Positions 18,056 through 25,330 of a stretch of DNA of 64,000 nucleotides are shown here, one piece after another. The translations under genes were made by a program, and so were the position numbers. This DNA comes from Galbitalea sp036266835 (GTDB taxonomy: Bacteria; Actinomycetota; Actinomycetes; Actinomycetales; Microbacteriaceae). The stretch spans positions 1 through 64,000 of the forward strand of contig DATAXD010000070.1 in assembly GCA_036266835.1 (NCBI GenBank). The letters are read 5' to 3'. A model generated the notes under the pieces. It did no database searches and had not been told where the DNA came from. It worked only from the letters and a program-made list of their open reading frames with translations. Every line of letters starts with the position of its first letter. The first letter of the stretch is position 1.

Positions 18056-18763
18056 CTAGTCGACGCTCGGCGAGGAGTTAGAAATGGTCGCTGCCTTGGC
18101 GGCCTTCGCCGACTTTTCGGGAGGCGCCTGCAGCACCGTCCACGCCTCGAGGGCTGCCGACATCTCCGCCTGCTTCTTGCTGGTGCCCGTTCCGGCGGCG
18201 ACCGTCTCGCCTCCGAGGGAGACGGTTGCGTGAAAACGCTTGGAGTGATCCGGCCCGCTGTCCTTGACGGCGTAGGCGGGCATCCCGCGTCCGAGCCGCG
18301 CACTGAGCTCCTGCAGACTGGTTTTCGGATCCATCGCGGCGCCGAAACGATCCGGATCCTCCAGCAGCGGACGGATCAGGCGCAGCACGAATGCCGTCGC
18401 GATCTCCGGGCCGCAGTCGAGATAAACGGCCCCGATGACGGCCTCGACCGTGTCGGCCAGAATCGACGACTTGTCGTGCCCGCCGGTCAGTTCTTCGCCG
18501 CGACCCAGACGGATGTGCGCGCCGAGCCCGATCGCCCGCGCGACTTCCGCGAGCGCAACGCTGGACACGAGGCTGGCCCGGCGCTTGGCCAGTTCGCCCT
18601 CATCCAGATTGGGGTTCTCGGTGTAAAGCATGACCGTGACGGCCTGCCCAAGAATGGAGTCGCCGAGAAACTCGAGACGCTCGTTGTGGGGAACTCCGCC
18701 GTTCTCGTACGCGTACGAGCGGTGCGTTAGAGCGAGTTCTAATAACTCGGGCCCCAACGGCAC
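18056..18763 (-). CDS. rnc: Ribonuclease III
   Basis: Double-strand-specific endoribonuclease for rRNA and mRNA processing. It has the signature NERLEFLGDSILG (catalytic Glu and Asp), the second acidic cluster DTVEAVIGAVYLDCG, and a C-terminal dsRBD (DPKTSLQELSARLGRGMPAY...GTSKKQAEMSAA). The ORF start is GTG at 18763 without a visible ribosome-binding site. The frame is open further upstream and reads NLASQLGV, which resembles the usual RNase III N-terminus, but no ATG, GTG or TTG exists there; a CTG at 18781 is a possible unusual start. The C-terminal tail is Ala/Lys/Ser-rich. It lies directly upstream of mutM. Confidence 0.95.
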   Translation of the reverse strand: MPLGPELLELALTHRSYAYENGGVPHNERLEFLGDSILGQAVTVMLYTENPNLDEGELAKRRASLVSSVALAEVARAIGLGAHIRLGRGEELTGGHDKSSILADTVEAVIGAVYLDCGPEIATAFVLRLIRPLLEDPDRFGAAMDPKTSLQELSARLGRGMPAYAVKDSGPDHSKRFHATVSLGGETVAAGTGTSKKQAEMSAALEAWTVLQAPPEKSAKAAKAATISNSSPSVD

Positions 18764-18815
18764 CCCCAGTTGCGAAGCCAGGTTCGCCGCGCGAGGAGCG
18801 GCGGACCCAGAAGAT

Positions 18816-19019
18816 TCAGACGTCTGCGACCTTACGGCCCTTGTACTCCAGGTACAGAGGCGTTCCGGCGGAGTCTTCGACGACCTTCGCGCGATGCGGA
18901 AGGCTGTAAACCGTCTTGCCGTTCTCGATCGTCTTGACCAGGGTCGGCGGAGTGGCCTTCCACTGGGCGCGACGCATCCGGGTGCTCGCCCGCGACATCT
19001 TGCGCTTGGGTACTGCCAT
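18816..19019 (-). CDS. rpmF: 50S ribosomal protein L32
   Basis: 67-residue L32, starting MAVPKRKMSRASTRMRRAQW, the canonical N-terminus, at the ATG at 19019. The zinc-binding cysteines found in many L32 proteins are absent (the C-minus form): the middle reads YSLPHRA and the end YLEYKGRKVADV. Two bases separate it from the DUF177 gene, the usual neighbour, so the two are co-transcribed. C-minus paralogs can be zinc-responsive in some actinobacteria; whether a C-plus copy exists elsewhere cannot be seen here. Confidence 0.97.
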   Translation of the reverse strand: MAVPKRKMSRASTRMRRAQWKATPPTLVKTIENGKTVYSLPHRAKVVEDSAGTPLYLEYKGRKVADV

Positions 19020-19021
19020 GT

Positions 19022-19588
19022 CTAACTCTTCTCTTGTTTCGCGCGCCTCGGCGTCACGTTGTCTTCGGAAGCCAGCCCATCGAGCCCGGCAAGCGCAGCC
19101 CAACGGGAATCGACGGGAGCCTCGTGCTCGTGGCCCGGGTTGTCAAGAAGCCGCACCCCACACTCCGGGCATAGCCCTGGGCAATCTTCCTGACAGACCG
19201 GCTGGAACGGCAGTGAAAGCACCACCGCATCCCTGACCAACGGTTCAAGATCCAGAGACTCGTCTTGAACTGTGTAGTCAAAAGCTTCGTCGACAGAATA
19301 CGCGAAAAGCTCCTGAAACTCGACTTCGACCGGTAGCTTCACGTCGACAAGACACCGCACACACTCGCCGTCAGCAACCGTGTCGACCTCACCCGAAACC
19401 AGAATTCCGTCGTGAAGTGACTCCAGTCGAAGCTCGAGCGCGAGCTTCGTGCCCTTGCGCACGGCGATCACGGCGTTGCCAAGTTCTTCGCCGGTCGTGA
19501 CCTCGACGGTCTTCTCACGCATTTCCCCTGGGCGATGCAGAATGTCGATGACGGAGATGTCGTACGGGTTCTTAGCTCTCGATGGCAC
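19022..19588 (-). CDS. DUF177 (YceD/Rlp4) family protein
   Basis: 188-residue protein of the DUF177 family, linked in plants and bacteria to 23S rRNA maturation and always found next to rpmF. Visible features are the CVRCLVDV pair in the middle, the conserved FQPVCQEDCPGLCPECG cysteine cluster (about 130-146), and the conserved acidic YTVQDESLDLEPLVRDAV. Start ATG at 19588 (MPSRAKNPYDISVIDIL). The stop lies 2 bp from rpmF. The upstream 430 bp is repeat-rich and non-coding. Confidence 0.93.
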   Translation of the reverse strand: MPSRAKNPYDISVIDILHRPGEMREKTVEVTTGEELGNAVIAVRKGTKLALELRLESLHDGILVSGEVDTVADGECVRCLVDVKLPVEVEFQELFAYSVDEAFDYTVQDESLDLEPLVRDAVVLSLPFQPVCQEDCPGLCPECGVRLLDNPGHEHEAPVDSRWAALAGLDGLASEDNVTPRRAKQEKS

Positions 19589-19615
19589 GATCGACGATTC
19601 TAGCGCTGCGGCGGG

Positions 19616-19783
19616 GTTGTGCGCTCGCGGGAGGAGACGCTACTCCCTCGCGGCAGGGTTACGCGCTCGCGGGAGGAGACGCTACTCCCTCGCGGCAGGG
19701 TTACGCACTCGCGGGAGGAGACGCTACTCCCTCGCGGCAGGGTTACGCGCTCGCGGGAGGAGACATTACTCCGTCCGCGGGCG
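19616..19783. repeat. Four 42-bp tandem repeats with internal palindrome
   Basis: Units begin at 19616, 19658, 19700 and 19742; each reads GTTACGCGCTCGCGGGAGG then AGACGCTACTCCCTCG and CGGCAGG. Units 1-3 are nearly identical (unit 1 begins GTTGT, unit 3 has CGCAC), and unit 4 is degenerate in its second half (ACATTACTCCGTCCGCGG). Each unit can fold through GGGAG/CTCCC. There are no unique spacers, so this is not a CRISPR array. It shares its core with the palindrome at 9197-9248. Confidence 0.9.
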
Positions 19784-19885
19784 CGTAACTCCGTCCCGAC
19801 GGGTCTGTATGCGCCGCCACACCCCAGGTGAGGCCCGCGCACGTGAGGTGTCGTAGTCCTCGCCGTCCCACTTCCGTCCCACTTC

Positions 19886-19994
19886 CGTAACTCATGCAAA
19901 CTCGCGTAACTCATGCTGATTGCGATCCACACGCGACGCATCCGCTTGAATTCGCGACTCGCGCGTCCGCAGTTCGCGAATTGCATGAGTTACG
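19886..19994. repeat. Long inverted repeat upstream of a monooxygenase gene
   Basis: CGTAACTCATGCAA at 19886-19899 is the exact reverse complement of TTGCATGAGTTACG at 19981-19994. A second direct copy, CGTAACTCATGC, sits at 19905-19916, and an inner AATTCGCGA/TTCGCGAATT pair extends the fold. The roughly 110-bp unit could form a cruciform, or be a small non-autonomous element. No target-site duplication is obvious. Confidence 0.65.
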
Positions 19995-20019
19995 AACCTG
20001 GATACACGAGGATCGAGGG

Positions 20020-20316
20020 ATGATCACAGAGCACGTGGAGTTGCCGGTCATCCCCGGTCGAGAGGATGAGTACGAGGCGGCGTTTGCGAAGGCGAAGCCG
20101 CTCATTGCCGCGTCGCCCGGGTTTCGAGGGCTGTCGCTGACGCGCTGCATCGAGCGCCCGAACTTCTACGTGCTGCTCGTCCAGTGGGACAGCGTCGAGG
20201 ACCACATGGTCGGATTCCGAGAGTCACCGGCCTACCAGGAATGGCGTGCGCTGCTCCACCACTTCTATGACCCGTTCCCGGTCGTCGAGCACTTCACCGA
20301 GGTCGCCACGGCCTGA
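20020..20316 (+). CDS. Antibiotic biosynthesis monooxygenase (ABM/YgiN) domain protein
   Basis: 98-residue dimeric alpha/beta-barrel ABM protein: N-terminal ITEHVELPVIPGREDEYEAA, core SPGFRGLSLTRC and FYVLLVQWDSVEDHMVGFRE, and HHFYDPFPVVEHF at the C-terminus. The start is the ATG at 20020 with GAGGG just upstream; an earlier in-frame ATG at 19894 lies in the inverted repeat and is unlikely. Such proteins act as cofactor-free quinol monooxygenases, heme-degrading enzymes or stress proteins; the substrate cannot be told. It stands alone next to repeats. Confidence 0.85.
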   Translation: MITEHVELPVIPGREDEYEAAFAKAKPLIAASPGFRGLSLTRCIERPNFYVLLVQWDSVEDHMVGFRESPAYQEWRALLHHFYDPFPVVEHFTEVATA

Positions 20317-20327
20317 CGACTGGCCAA

Positions 20328-20463
20328 CTCTCGTAATTCAGGAGCCTGGCCACGGCGGGTGCCGAAAGCCGGTCGATTTCGACCTCACTGCACTGCTTCA
20401 GCCCCATCCGTCACATCCCCTCCTGAATCATGAGAGTCAACTCCTGAAAAAGGAGAGGGGCTA
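20328..20463. repeat. AGGAG-type palindromic element, copy 1
   Basis: Outer arms CTCTCGTAATTCAGGAG (20328-20344) and CTCCTGAATCATGAGAG (20420-20436) pair over 17 bp with two mismatches. The right end is a separate hairpin CTCCTGAAAAAGGAG (20441-20455) followed by AGGGGCT. A copy with the same TAATTCAGGAG left end and an identical right end lies at 35516-35642. The right end of this copy provides the TAG stop of the class III aminotransferase. It could act as a bidirectional terminator between convergent genes. Confidence 0.65.
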
Positions 20464-21801
20464 GGCCTGTACGGCGGTGAAGACCTCGTCGTAGATCGCC
20501 AGGGCCCGGGCCACTTCGTCTGCCGAGACGTTGCACGGCGGCACCACGTGGATGCGGTTGTCGGCGATGAAAGGCAACAGCCCACCGGCCATGAGCCGGT
20601 CCTTCAACTCGCCAATCACACCCGCCGTGACGGGAGTGCGGTCATCGGCATCCGACACCAGGTCCAGAGCCCAGAAGACGCCGACTCCGCGCACGTCGCC
20701 GATCATCGGATGCTTTGCCGCCAGCTTCTGAAGGCCCGGGCCGAGAACATCCGCTCCGATGGATGCCGCGTTTTCGACCATCTTCTCGTCGGTCATCGCG
20801 TCGAGCGTCGCAACGATCGAGGCCATCGCCAGCGGATGCCCGGAGTACGTCAGCCCACCGGGGAACACCTCGTCGGTGAAGGCATTGGCGATCGCGTCGG
20901 AAATGATTACTCCGCCAGCCGGCACATAGCCGGAGTTCACTCCCTTCGCGAAGCCGATGAGATCCGGCTCGACGCCCGCGAAGGTCGGATTCTGCCACGC
21001 GAACCAGTCGCCGGTGCGCCCGAATCCGCACATGACCTCGTCGGCGATCCAGAGGATCCCGTACTTGTCGCAGAGCGCGCGAACCCCAGCAAGATAGCCG
21101 GGCGGCGGCACGAGAACTCCAGCGGTGCCCGGCACCGTCTCGAGAATGATCGCGGCCACGGAGGCGACGCCCTCGCTCACGATCACGCGCTCGAGGTGGT
21201 GCAGCGCGCGTTCGGTCTCCTGCTCCGGCGAGTCCGACCAGAACTCCGAACGGTAGGGATAAGGACCGAAGAAGTGCGCGTGTCCCCGCGCATACTGGTT
21301 CGGCACCCGGCGCCAGTCGCCCGTCGCGACGACGGCGGCACCGGTGTTGCCGTGGTAGCTGCGGTAGGTGGAGAGCACCGTGTCGCGCCCCGTCGTCAGG
21401 CGCGCCATCCGGATCGCGTTCTCGTTGGCATCCGCCCCGCCATTGGTGAAGAACACCTTCGAGAAGTGGCCGCCGGCCCGCTCGAGGATCCTCCGCGCCG
21501 CCTCCCCGCGCTGGATGTTCGCGTGTGCTGGTGCGATCGTCGTCATGACGTCCGCCTGGCGCTTGATCGCCGCCACAACTTTCGGATGCTGATGCCCGAT
21601 GTTCAGGTTCACCAGCTGGCTCGAGAAGTCGAGGTAGGCCTTGCCGTCGTAGTCCCACAGCGTTGTGCCGCTGCCGCCCGCGGGCACGAACGGCTTCAGC
21701 GAACCCTGCGCACTCCACGAATGGAACACGTGGGCGCGGTCGAGCTCGTACGCCCGCTCGCCCTCGGCCTTGTCGAACTTTGGACTGGTGTTGCCGGTCA
21801 C
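20461..21801 (-). CDS. Class III PLP aminotransferase (beta-alanine/omega-amino acid:pyruvate type)
   Basis: 446 residues starting at GTG 21801, placed by AAGGAG 5 nt upstream; the open frame further upstream lies inside the LLM gene and is not coding. Family motifs: FTNGGADANENAIRMAR, YRSYHGNT, the cofactor-binding DEVMCGFGRTG and the PLP lysine in GFAKGVNSGYVP. It overlaps the LLM oxidoreductase stop by 4 bp. As the last gene of the dihydropyrimidinase operon it most likely transaminates beta-alanine (from uracil) or beta-aminoisobutyrate (from thymine) to a semialdehyde (inference from context). A GABA or taurine aminotransferase role is the alternative. Confidence 0.88.
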   Translation of the reverse strand: MTGNTSPKFDKAEGERAYELDRAHVFHSWSAQGSLKPFVPAGGSGTTLWDYDGKAYLDFSSQLVNLNIGHQHPKVVAAIKRQADVMTTIAPAHANIQRGEAARRILERAGGHFSKVFFTNGGADANENAIRMARLTTGRDTVLSTYRSYHGNTGAAVVATGDWRRVPNQYARGHAHFFGPYPYRSEFWSDSPEQETERALHHLERVIVSEGVASVAAIILETVPGTAGVLVPPPGYLAGVRALCDKYGILWIADEVMCGFGRTGDWFAWQNPTFAGVEPDLIGFAKGVNSGYVPAGGVIISDAIANAFTDEVFPGGLTYSGHPLAMASIVATLDAMTDEKMVENAASIGADVLGPGLQKLAAKHPMIGDVRGVGVFWALDLVSDADDRTPVTAGVIGELKDRLMAGGLLPFIADNRIHVVPPCNVSADEVARALAIYDEVFTAVQA

Positions 21802-22835
21802 AGCTGCTCCTTCGCAGTGATGTGCGCCCCCAGAGCGGGGATGACGGTTTCGCCGTAGACGCGCAGCGTTTCTTCCTTGTTGTCGTGTTGCAGGTATCCG
21901 GCGAACTGGTCGACGCCGATGTCCCCAAGCGCCTTGAGCTTTTCGATGTGGTCGGATGCCGAGCCGAGCACGCAGAACCGGTCCACGATCTCGTCGGGCA
22001 CGAATTCGGCGTGCGTGTTGCCTGCGCGCCCGTGCTCGTTGTAGTCGTAGCCTTCGCGGCCCTTGATGTAGTCGGTGAGCGCCTGAGGGACAGTCCCATC
22101 GGCGCCGTACTTCGCGACGATGTCGGCGACATGATTGCCGACCATCCCACCGAACCAGCGACATTGCTCGCGCATGTGCGCCATGGTCTCGGGGTCCGAC
22201 GAGTCACCGATGTACATCGGGGCGGCGACGCAGAACTTGATGGACATCGGGTCGCGTCCGGCTGCCTCGGCGGCAGCGCGAACCGTCGTGATCATCCACT
22301 TGGCGATGTCGAGATCAGCCAGCTGCAGGATGAATCCGTCGCCGACTTCGCCCGCGAGCTTCAGCGCGAGCGGACCGTAGGCGGCGACCCAGACGTCCAG
22401 CGTCGATCCCGTGCTCCAGGGAAACTGCAGCTGCGCTCCGTTGTACTCGACGGGCCTGGAGTTGCCGAGTTCACGGATGACGTGGATTGCCTCGCGGAGT
22501 TCGGCGAGCGTGGTGGGCTTGCCGTTGGTGACCCGCACCGCGGAATCTCCCCGACCGATGCCACAGATCGTGCGGTTGCCGTACATCTCGTTGAGGGTGG
22601 CGTAGAGCGACGCGGTCACCGTCCAGTCACGAGTCGCCGGGTTCGTGACCATCGGGCCGACGATCACCCGGTTGGTCTCGCTCAGGATCTGGCTGTAGAT
22701 GACGTATGGCTCCTGCCAGAGCAGGTGCGAGTCAAACGTCCAGACGTGGCTGAACCCGTACTGCTCGGCGAGCTTCGCCAGGTACACCGTGCGAGACGCT
22801 GGCGGATTCGTTTGGAGTACTGCTCCGAAGTCCAT
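21798..22835 (-). CDS. LLM-class flavin/F420-dependent oxidoreductase in a pyrimidine-catabolism operon
   Basis: 345 residues of the luciferase-like monooxygenase fold: N-terminal MDFGAVLQTNPPASRTVYLA, WTFDSHLLWQEP near residue 32, IVGPMVTNPATRDW and TICGIGRGDSAVR. It resembles the TIGR03842 (CPS_4043) group, which is often next to dihydropyrimidinase genes and is assigned to F420- or FMN-dependent enzymes. It sits between dihydropyrimidinase (9 bp upstream) and the class III aminotransferase (4-bp overlap). No dihydropyrimidine dehydrogenase (PydA/PreTA) is in the window, while F420 synthesis genes are, so it may carry out the ring-reduction step (inference). Start ATG at 22835. Confidence 0.85.
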   Translation of the reverse strand: MDFGAVLQTNPPASRTVYLAKLAEQYGFSHVWTFDSHLLWQEPYVIYSQILSETNRVIVGPMVTNPATRDWTVTASLYATLNEMYGNRTICGIGRGDSAVRVTNGKPTTLAELREAIHVIRELGNSRPVEYNGAQLQFPWSTGSTLDVWVAAYGPLALKLAGEVGDGFILQLADLDIAKWMITTVRAAAEAAGRDPMSIKFCVAAPMYIGDSSDPETMAHMREQCRWFGGMVGNHVADIVAKYGADGTVPQALTDYIKGREGYDYNEHGRAGNTHAEFVPDEIVDRFCVLGSASDHIEKLKALGDIGVDQFAGYLQHDNKEETLRVYGETVIPALGAHITAKEQL

Positions 22836-22844
22836 TGATGACCC

Positions 22845-24275
22845 TTAGATCAGGTACTGGCTCAGGCCACGCTTGATGAACTTGCCGTCGCCCTTGGCCC
22901 CGAGGTACTTGTTGTCGTCGATCACAACCTTCCCGCGACTGAGAACGGTGTCGACGTGACCATCGATCTCGAATCCTTCCCACGCGGAGTAGTCCATGTT
23001 CATGTGGTGCGTCTTCGCCGAGATGCTGGTGTGGCCCTTCGGGTCGTAGATGACGATGTCGCCGTCCGCGCCTGGCTGGATGACGCCCTTGCGACCGTAC
23101 ATGCCGAACATCCGCGCGGGCGTCGTCGAGACCAGCTCGACCCACCGCTCGAGCGTGAGTTCGCCGGTCACCACGCCCTGGTACATGAGGTCCATTCGGT
23201 GCTCGATCGAGCCGATGCCGTTGGGAATCTTTCGGAAGTCGCCGATTCCGAGGTCCTTCTGGCCCTTCATGCAGAACGGGCAGTGGTCGGTGGACACCAT
23301 CTGCAAGTCATTCGTGCGCAGCGCCTGCCACATGTAGTCCTGGTGGCCCTCCTCGCGGGAACGCAACGGCGTCGAGCAGACCCATTTGGCACCCTCAAAC
23401 GAGCCCCACTCCGAGCTGTCCGCTCCAAGCTGGTCTTCTAGCGAGAGATACAGGTATTGCGGACAGGTCTCGCCGAAAACGTTCCAGCCCTTGTCGCGCG
23501 CCCAGGCGAGCTGGTCGACAGCCTGCTTTGCGCTGACGTGCACGACGTAGAGCGGCGCACCGGTGAGGTTTCCGAGCATGATCGCGCGGTGGGTGGCTTC
23601 TTCTTCCATCTGCCACGCGCGGGCGATTCCGTGGTAGTACGGCGTGTTCTTGCCGACATCCACCAGCTGCGCCGCGAGCACGTCGATCGCCGGCCCGTTC
23701 TCGGCATGCATCATGGTGAGCAAGCCGATGTCCGCGGCCTTCTGCATCGCCCGAAGAATCTGGCCGTCATCCGAATAGAAGACGCCCGGATACGCCATAA
23801 ACATCTTGTAGCTGGTGATGCCTTCGTTTACGAAGCCGTCCATCGCCTTCAGGGAGTCCTCATCGACGCCGCCCATGATCTGGTGGAAGCCATAGTCGAT
23901 GGCGCAATTGCCGGCGGCCTTCGCATGCCACTTGGCAAGACCATCCTGAATCTTGGTTCCCGTGGTCTGCACCGCGAAGTCGACGACGCTGGTGGTTCCG
24001 CCCCACGCCGCCGCTCGCGTGCCCGATTCGAAGGTGTCGGATGCCTCGGTGCCACCAAACGGCAGCTCGAAGTGCGTGTGCGCATCGATGCCGCCGGGAA
24101 TGACGAGCTTGCCCTTAGCGTCGATCACGGTGTCGACGTTGGAGGCGACATCGAAGCCGAGAAGCGTTGAGCCGGGCGCGAGAACGGCCGCGATGGTCTC
24201 GCCGTCGATCAGCACGTCTGCCGCGCTTGAACCGGTCGAATTCACGACCGTTCCGTTTTTGATGAGGGTCTTCAT
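22845..24275 (-). CDS. Dihydropyrimidinase / D-hydantoinase
   Basis: Binuclear-zinc amidohydrolase that opens dihydrouracil or dihydrothymine to N-carbamoyl-beta-amino acids. 476 residues. Metal ligands: H66 and H68 in DAHTHFE, carboxylated K157 in SYKMFMAYPG, H190 in MMHAENG, H in YVVHVSA, and Asp in STDHCPF. The start ATG at 24275 is preceded by GAAGGAG (6-nt spacing). It lies downstream of the beta-ureidopropionase-like gene, with a palindromic repeat in the 72-bp gap, and 9 bp before the LLM gene. True substrate (dihydropyrimidine or hydantoin) is not decided by sequence; the nitrilase-type partner favours the pyrimidine route. Confidence 0.93.
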   Translation of the reverse strand: MKTLIKNGTVVNSTGSSAADVLIDGETIAAVLAPGSTLLGFDVASNVDTVIDAKGKLVIPGGIDAHTHFELPFGGTEASDTFESGTRAAAWGGTTSVVDFAVQTTGTKIQDGLAKWHAKAAGNCAIDYGFHQIMGGVDEDSLKAMDGFVNEGITSYKMFMAYPGVFYSDDGQILRAMQKAADIGLLTMMHAENGPAIDVLAAQLVDVGKNTPYYHGIARAWQMEEEATHRAIMLGNLTGAPLYVVHVSAKQAVDQLAWARDKGWNVFGETCPQYLYLSLEDQLGADSSEWGSFEGAKWVCSTPLRSREEGHQDYMWQALRTNDLQMVSTDHCPFCMKGQKDLGIGDFRKIPNGIGSIEHRMDLMYQGVVTGELTLERWVELVSTTPARMFGMYGRKGVIQPGADGDIVIYDPKGHTSISAKTHHMNMDYSAWEGFEIDGHVDTVLSRGKVVIDDNKYLGAKGDGKFIKRGLSQYLI

Positions 24276-24295
24276 GACTTGCTCCTTCGATGAAG

Positions 24296-24341
24296 TGGTC
24301 TCGACACGCGCGCGCCTTCGTCGCGCGCTACTCGACCAACG
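24296..24341. repeat. REP-like palindromic repeat, copy 2 (intergenic)
   Basis: Begins TGGTCTCGACACGCG and ends GCGCTACTCGACCAACGAG; inside is a perfect 7-bp stem GCGCGCG (24308-24314) and CGCGCGC (24322-24328) with a 7-nt loop. Same family as 6240-6286 and 56094-56128. It sits between the amidohydrolase stop and the dihydropyrimidinase start, within one operon, where it may stabilise or attenuate the transcript. Confidence 0.75.
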
Positions 24342-24347
24342 AGGCGA

Positions 24348-25196
24348 CTACGGCTTCGGGATCGACGTGTAGCTCTCCGGACGACGATCGCGATAGAACT
24401 GCCAGTCATCCCGCATCTGCTGCACCATGTCCATATCCAGATCGCGGATGAGGATCTCCTCGTGCTCCCCCGAACCGCGTTCGCCGACGAAATTGCCGCG
24501 CGGGTCGATGACCTGGCTGGTTCCGTAGAAGTCGACGGCGAGTTCGCCGTACTCGTTGTCTTCGCGCCCGACCCGATTCGGCTGAAGCACGAAGTATCCG
24601 TTCGCGACGGCGGCGCAGGGTCCCTCGACCTCCCACAGGCGGTTGGAGAGTCCCGGCTTCGTCGCGTTCGGATTGAACACCATGTGCGCCCCGTTCAGGC
24701 CGAGTTCGCGCCAGCCCTCCGGGAAGTGCCGGTCGTAGCAGATGTACAGGCCGACGTTGCCGACCGACGTGTCGAACACCGGGTATCCGAGATTGCCGGG
24801 GCGGAAGTAGAACTTCTCCCAGAACCGGTCGAGGTTGGGGATGTGGTGCTTGCGGTACTTACCCAGAACCGTGCCATCCGACTCAACGATTACCGCGGTG
24901 TTGTAGTAGACGCCGGTGATGTCCTCCTCGTAGATCGGGAGGATCATCACCACTTTCAGTTCCTTGGCGAGCGTCGCGAATCGCTGCACAATCGGCCCGT
25001 CGGCCGGCTCGGCATAACGGTAGTACTTCTTGTCCTCGGTGATGCCGAAGTATGGGCCGTAGAACAGCTCCTGGAAGCACACGATCTGTGCGCCGTCCTT
25101 GGCCGCATCCCGGGCAAACTGCTCGTGCTTGTCGAGCATGGACGCCTTGTCGCCGGTCCACGTGGTCTGCGTTATTGCTGCGCGAACTACGGTCAT
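24348..25196 (-). CDS. Carbon-nitrogen hydrolase, beta-ureidopropionase type
   Basis: Nitrilase-superfamily amidohydrolase of 282 residues with a complete catalytic triad: E43 in CFQELFYGPYF, K116 in KYRKHHIPN, C153 in YICYDRHFPEGWRE. Expected reaction: N-carbamoyl-beta-alanine to beta-alanine, CO2 and ammonia. Start ATG at 25196, with GGAGG upstream. First gene of the minus-strand pyrimidine operon, divergent from the MocR regulator across 134 bp. An N-carbamoyl-D-amino acid hydrolase is the alternative reading. Confidence 0.9.
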   Translation of the reverse strand: MTVVRAAITQTTWTGDKASMLDKHEQFARDAAKDGAQIVCFQELFYGPYFGITEDKKYYRYAEPADGPIVQRFATLAKELKVVMILPIYEEDITGVYYNTAVIVESDGTVLGKYRKHHIPNLDRFWEKFYFRPGNLGYPVFDTSVGNVGLYICYDRHFPEGWRELGLNGAHMVFNPNATKPGLSNRLWEVEGPCAAVANGYFVLQPNRVGREDNEYGELAVDFYGTSQVIDPRGNFVGERGSGEHEEILIRDLDMDMVQQMRDDWQFYRDRRPESYTSIPKP

Positions 25197-25330
25197 CTCG
25201 AACCTCCAGCTTGCTTTTTGTTATTATTCGTCCTAAACATTTCGCTTGTATTTCTCGTGCGAATTGCCGAGGCCGAGAAAAATCGGTAGCCCGATCGTAG
25301 AACTTTGCCTCCCAAATCTAGGGGAACCAC
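25197..25330. promoter_or_regulatory. AT-rich divergent promoter region of the pyrimidine operon and MocR gene
   Basis: 134 bp between two divergent starts, visibly more AT-rich than its surroundings (for example TTTTTGTTATTATTCG). An inverted repeat ATCGG-tagc-CCGAT (25282-25295) is a plausible operator. AATAAT on the minus strand (around 25223) may be the -10 of the catabolic operon. Divergent MocR regulators usually control the adjacent operon from such a region. Confidence 0.5.

Larger units (their letters stand above)
19589..20019. other. Repeat-rich non-coding interval
   Basis: 431 bp between the divergent DUF177 and monooxygenase genes. No credible gene: open frames here run through tandem repeats in several frames at once. 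It contains four 42-bp tandem units (19616-19783), the doubled short phrase CGTCCCACTTC (around 19865-19885), and a 14-bp perfect inverted repeat with about 81 nt between its arms (19886-19994). It must also hold the promoters of both flanking genes, but I cannot single them out. Confidence 0.75.

Noticed and set aside
19616..19783. CRISPR array
   Set aside because: Units are contiguous with no unique spacers and there are no cas genes.
19449..19856. Open frames through the tandem repeats in several frames
   Set aside because: The repeat period of 42 is a multiple of three, so all frames stay open; the predicted peptides are internally repetitive and have no start signals.
20461..22164. Extended N-terminus for the class III aminotransferase
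   Set aside because: The extra 121 codons lie inside the LLM gene; a perfect ribosome-binding site marks the GTG at 21801.
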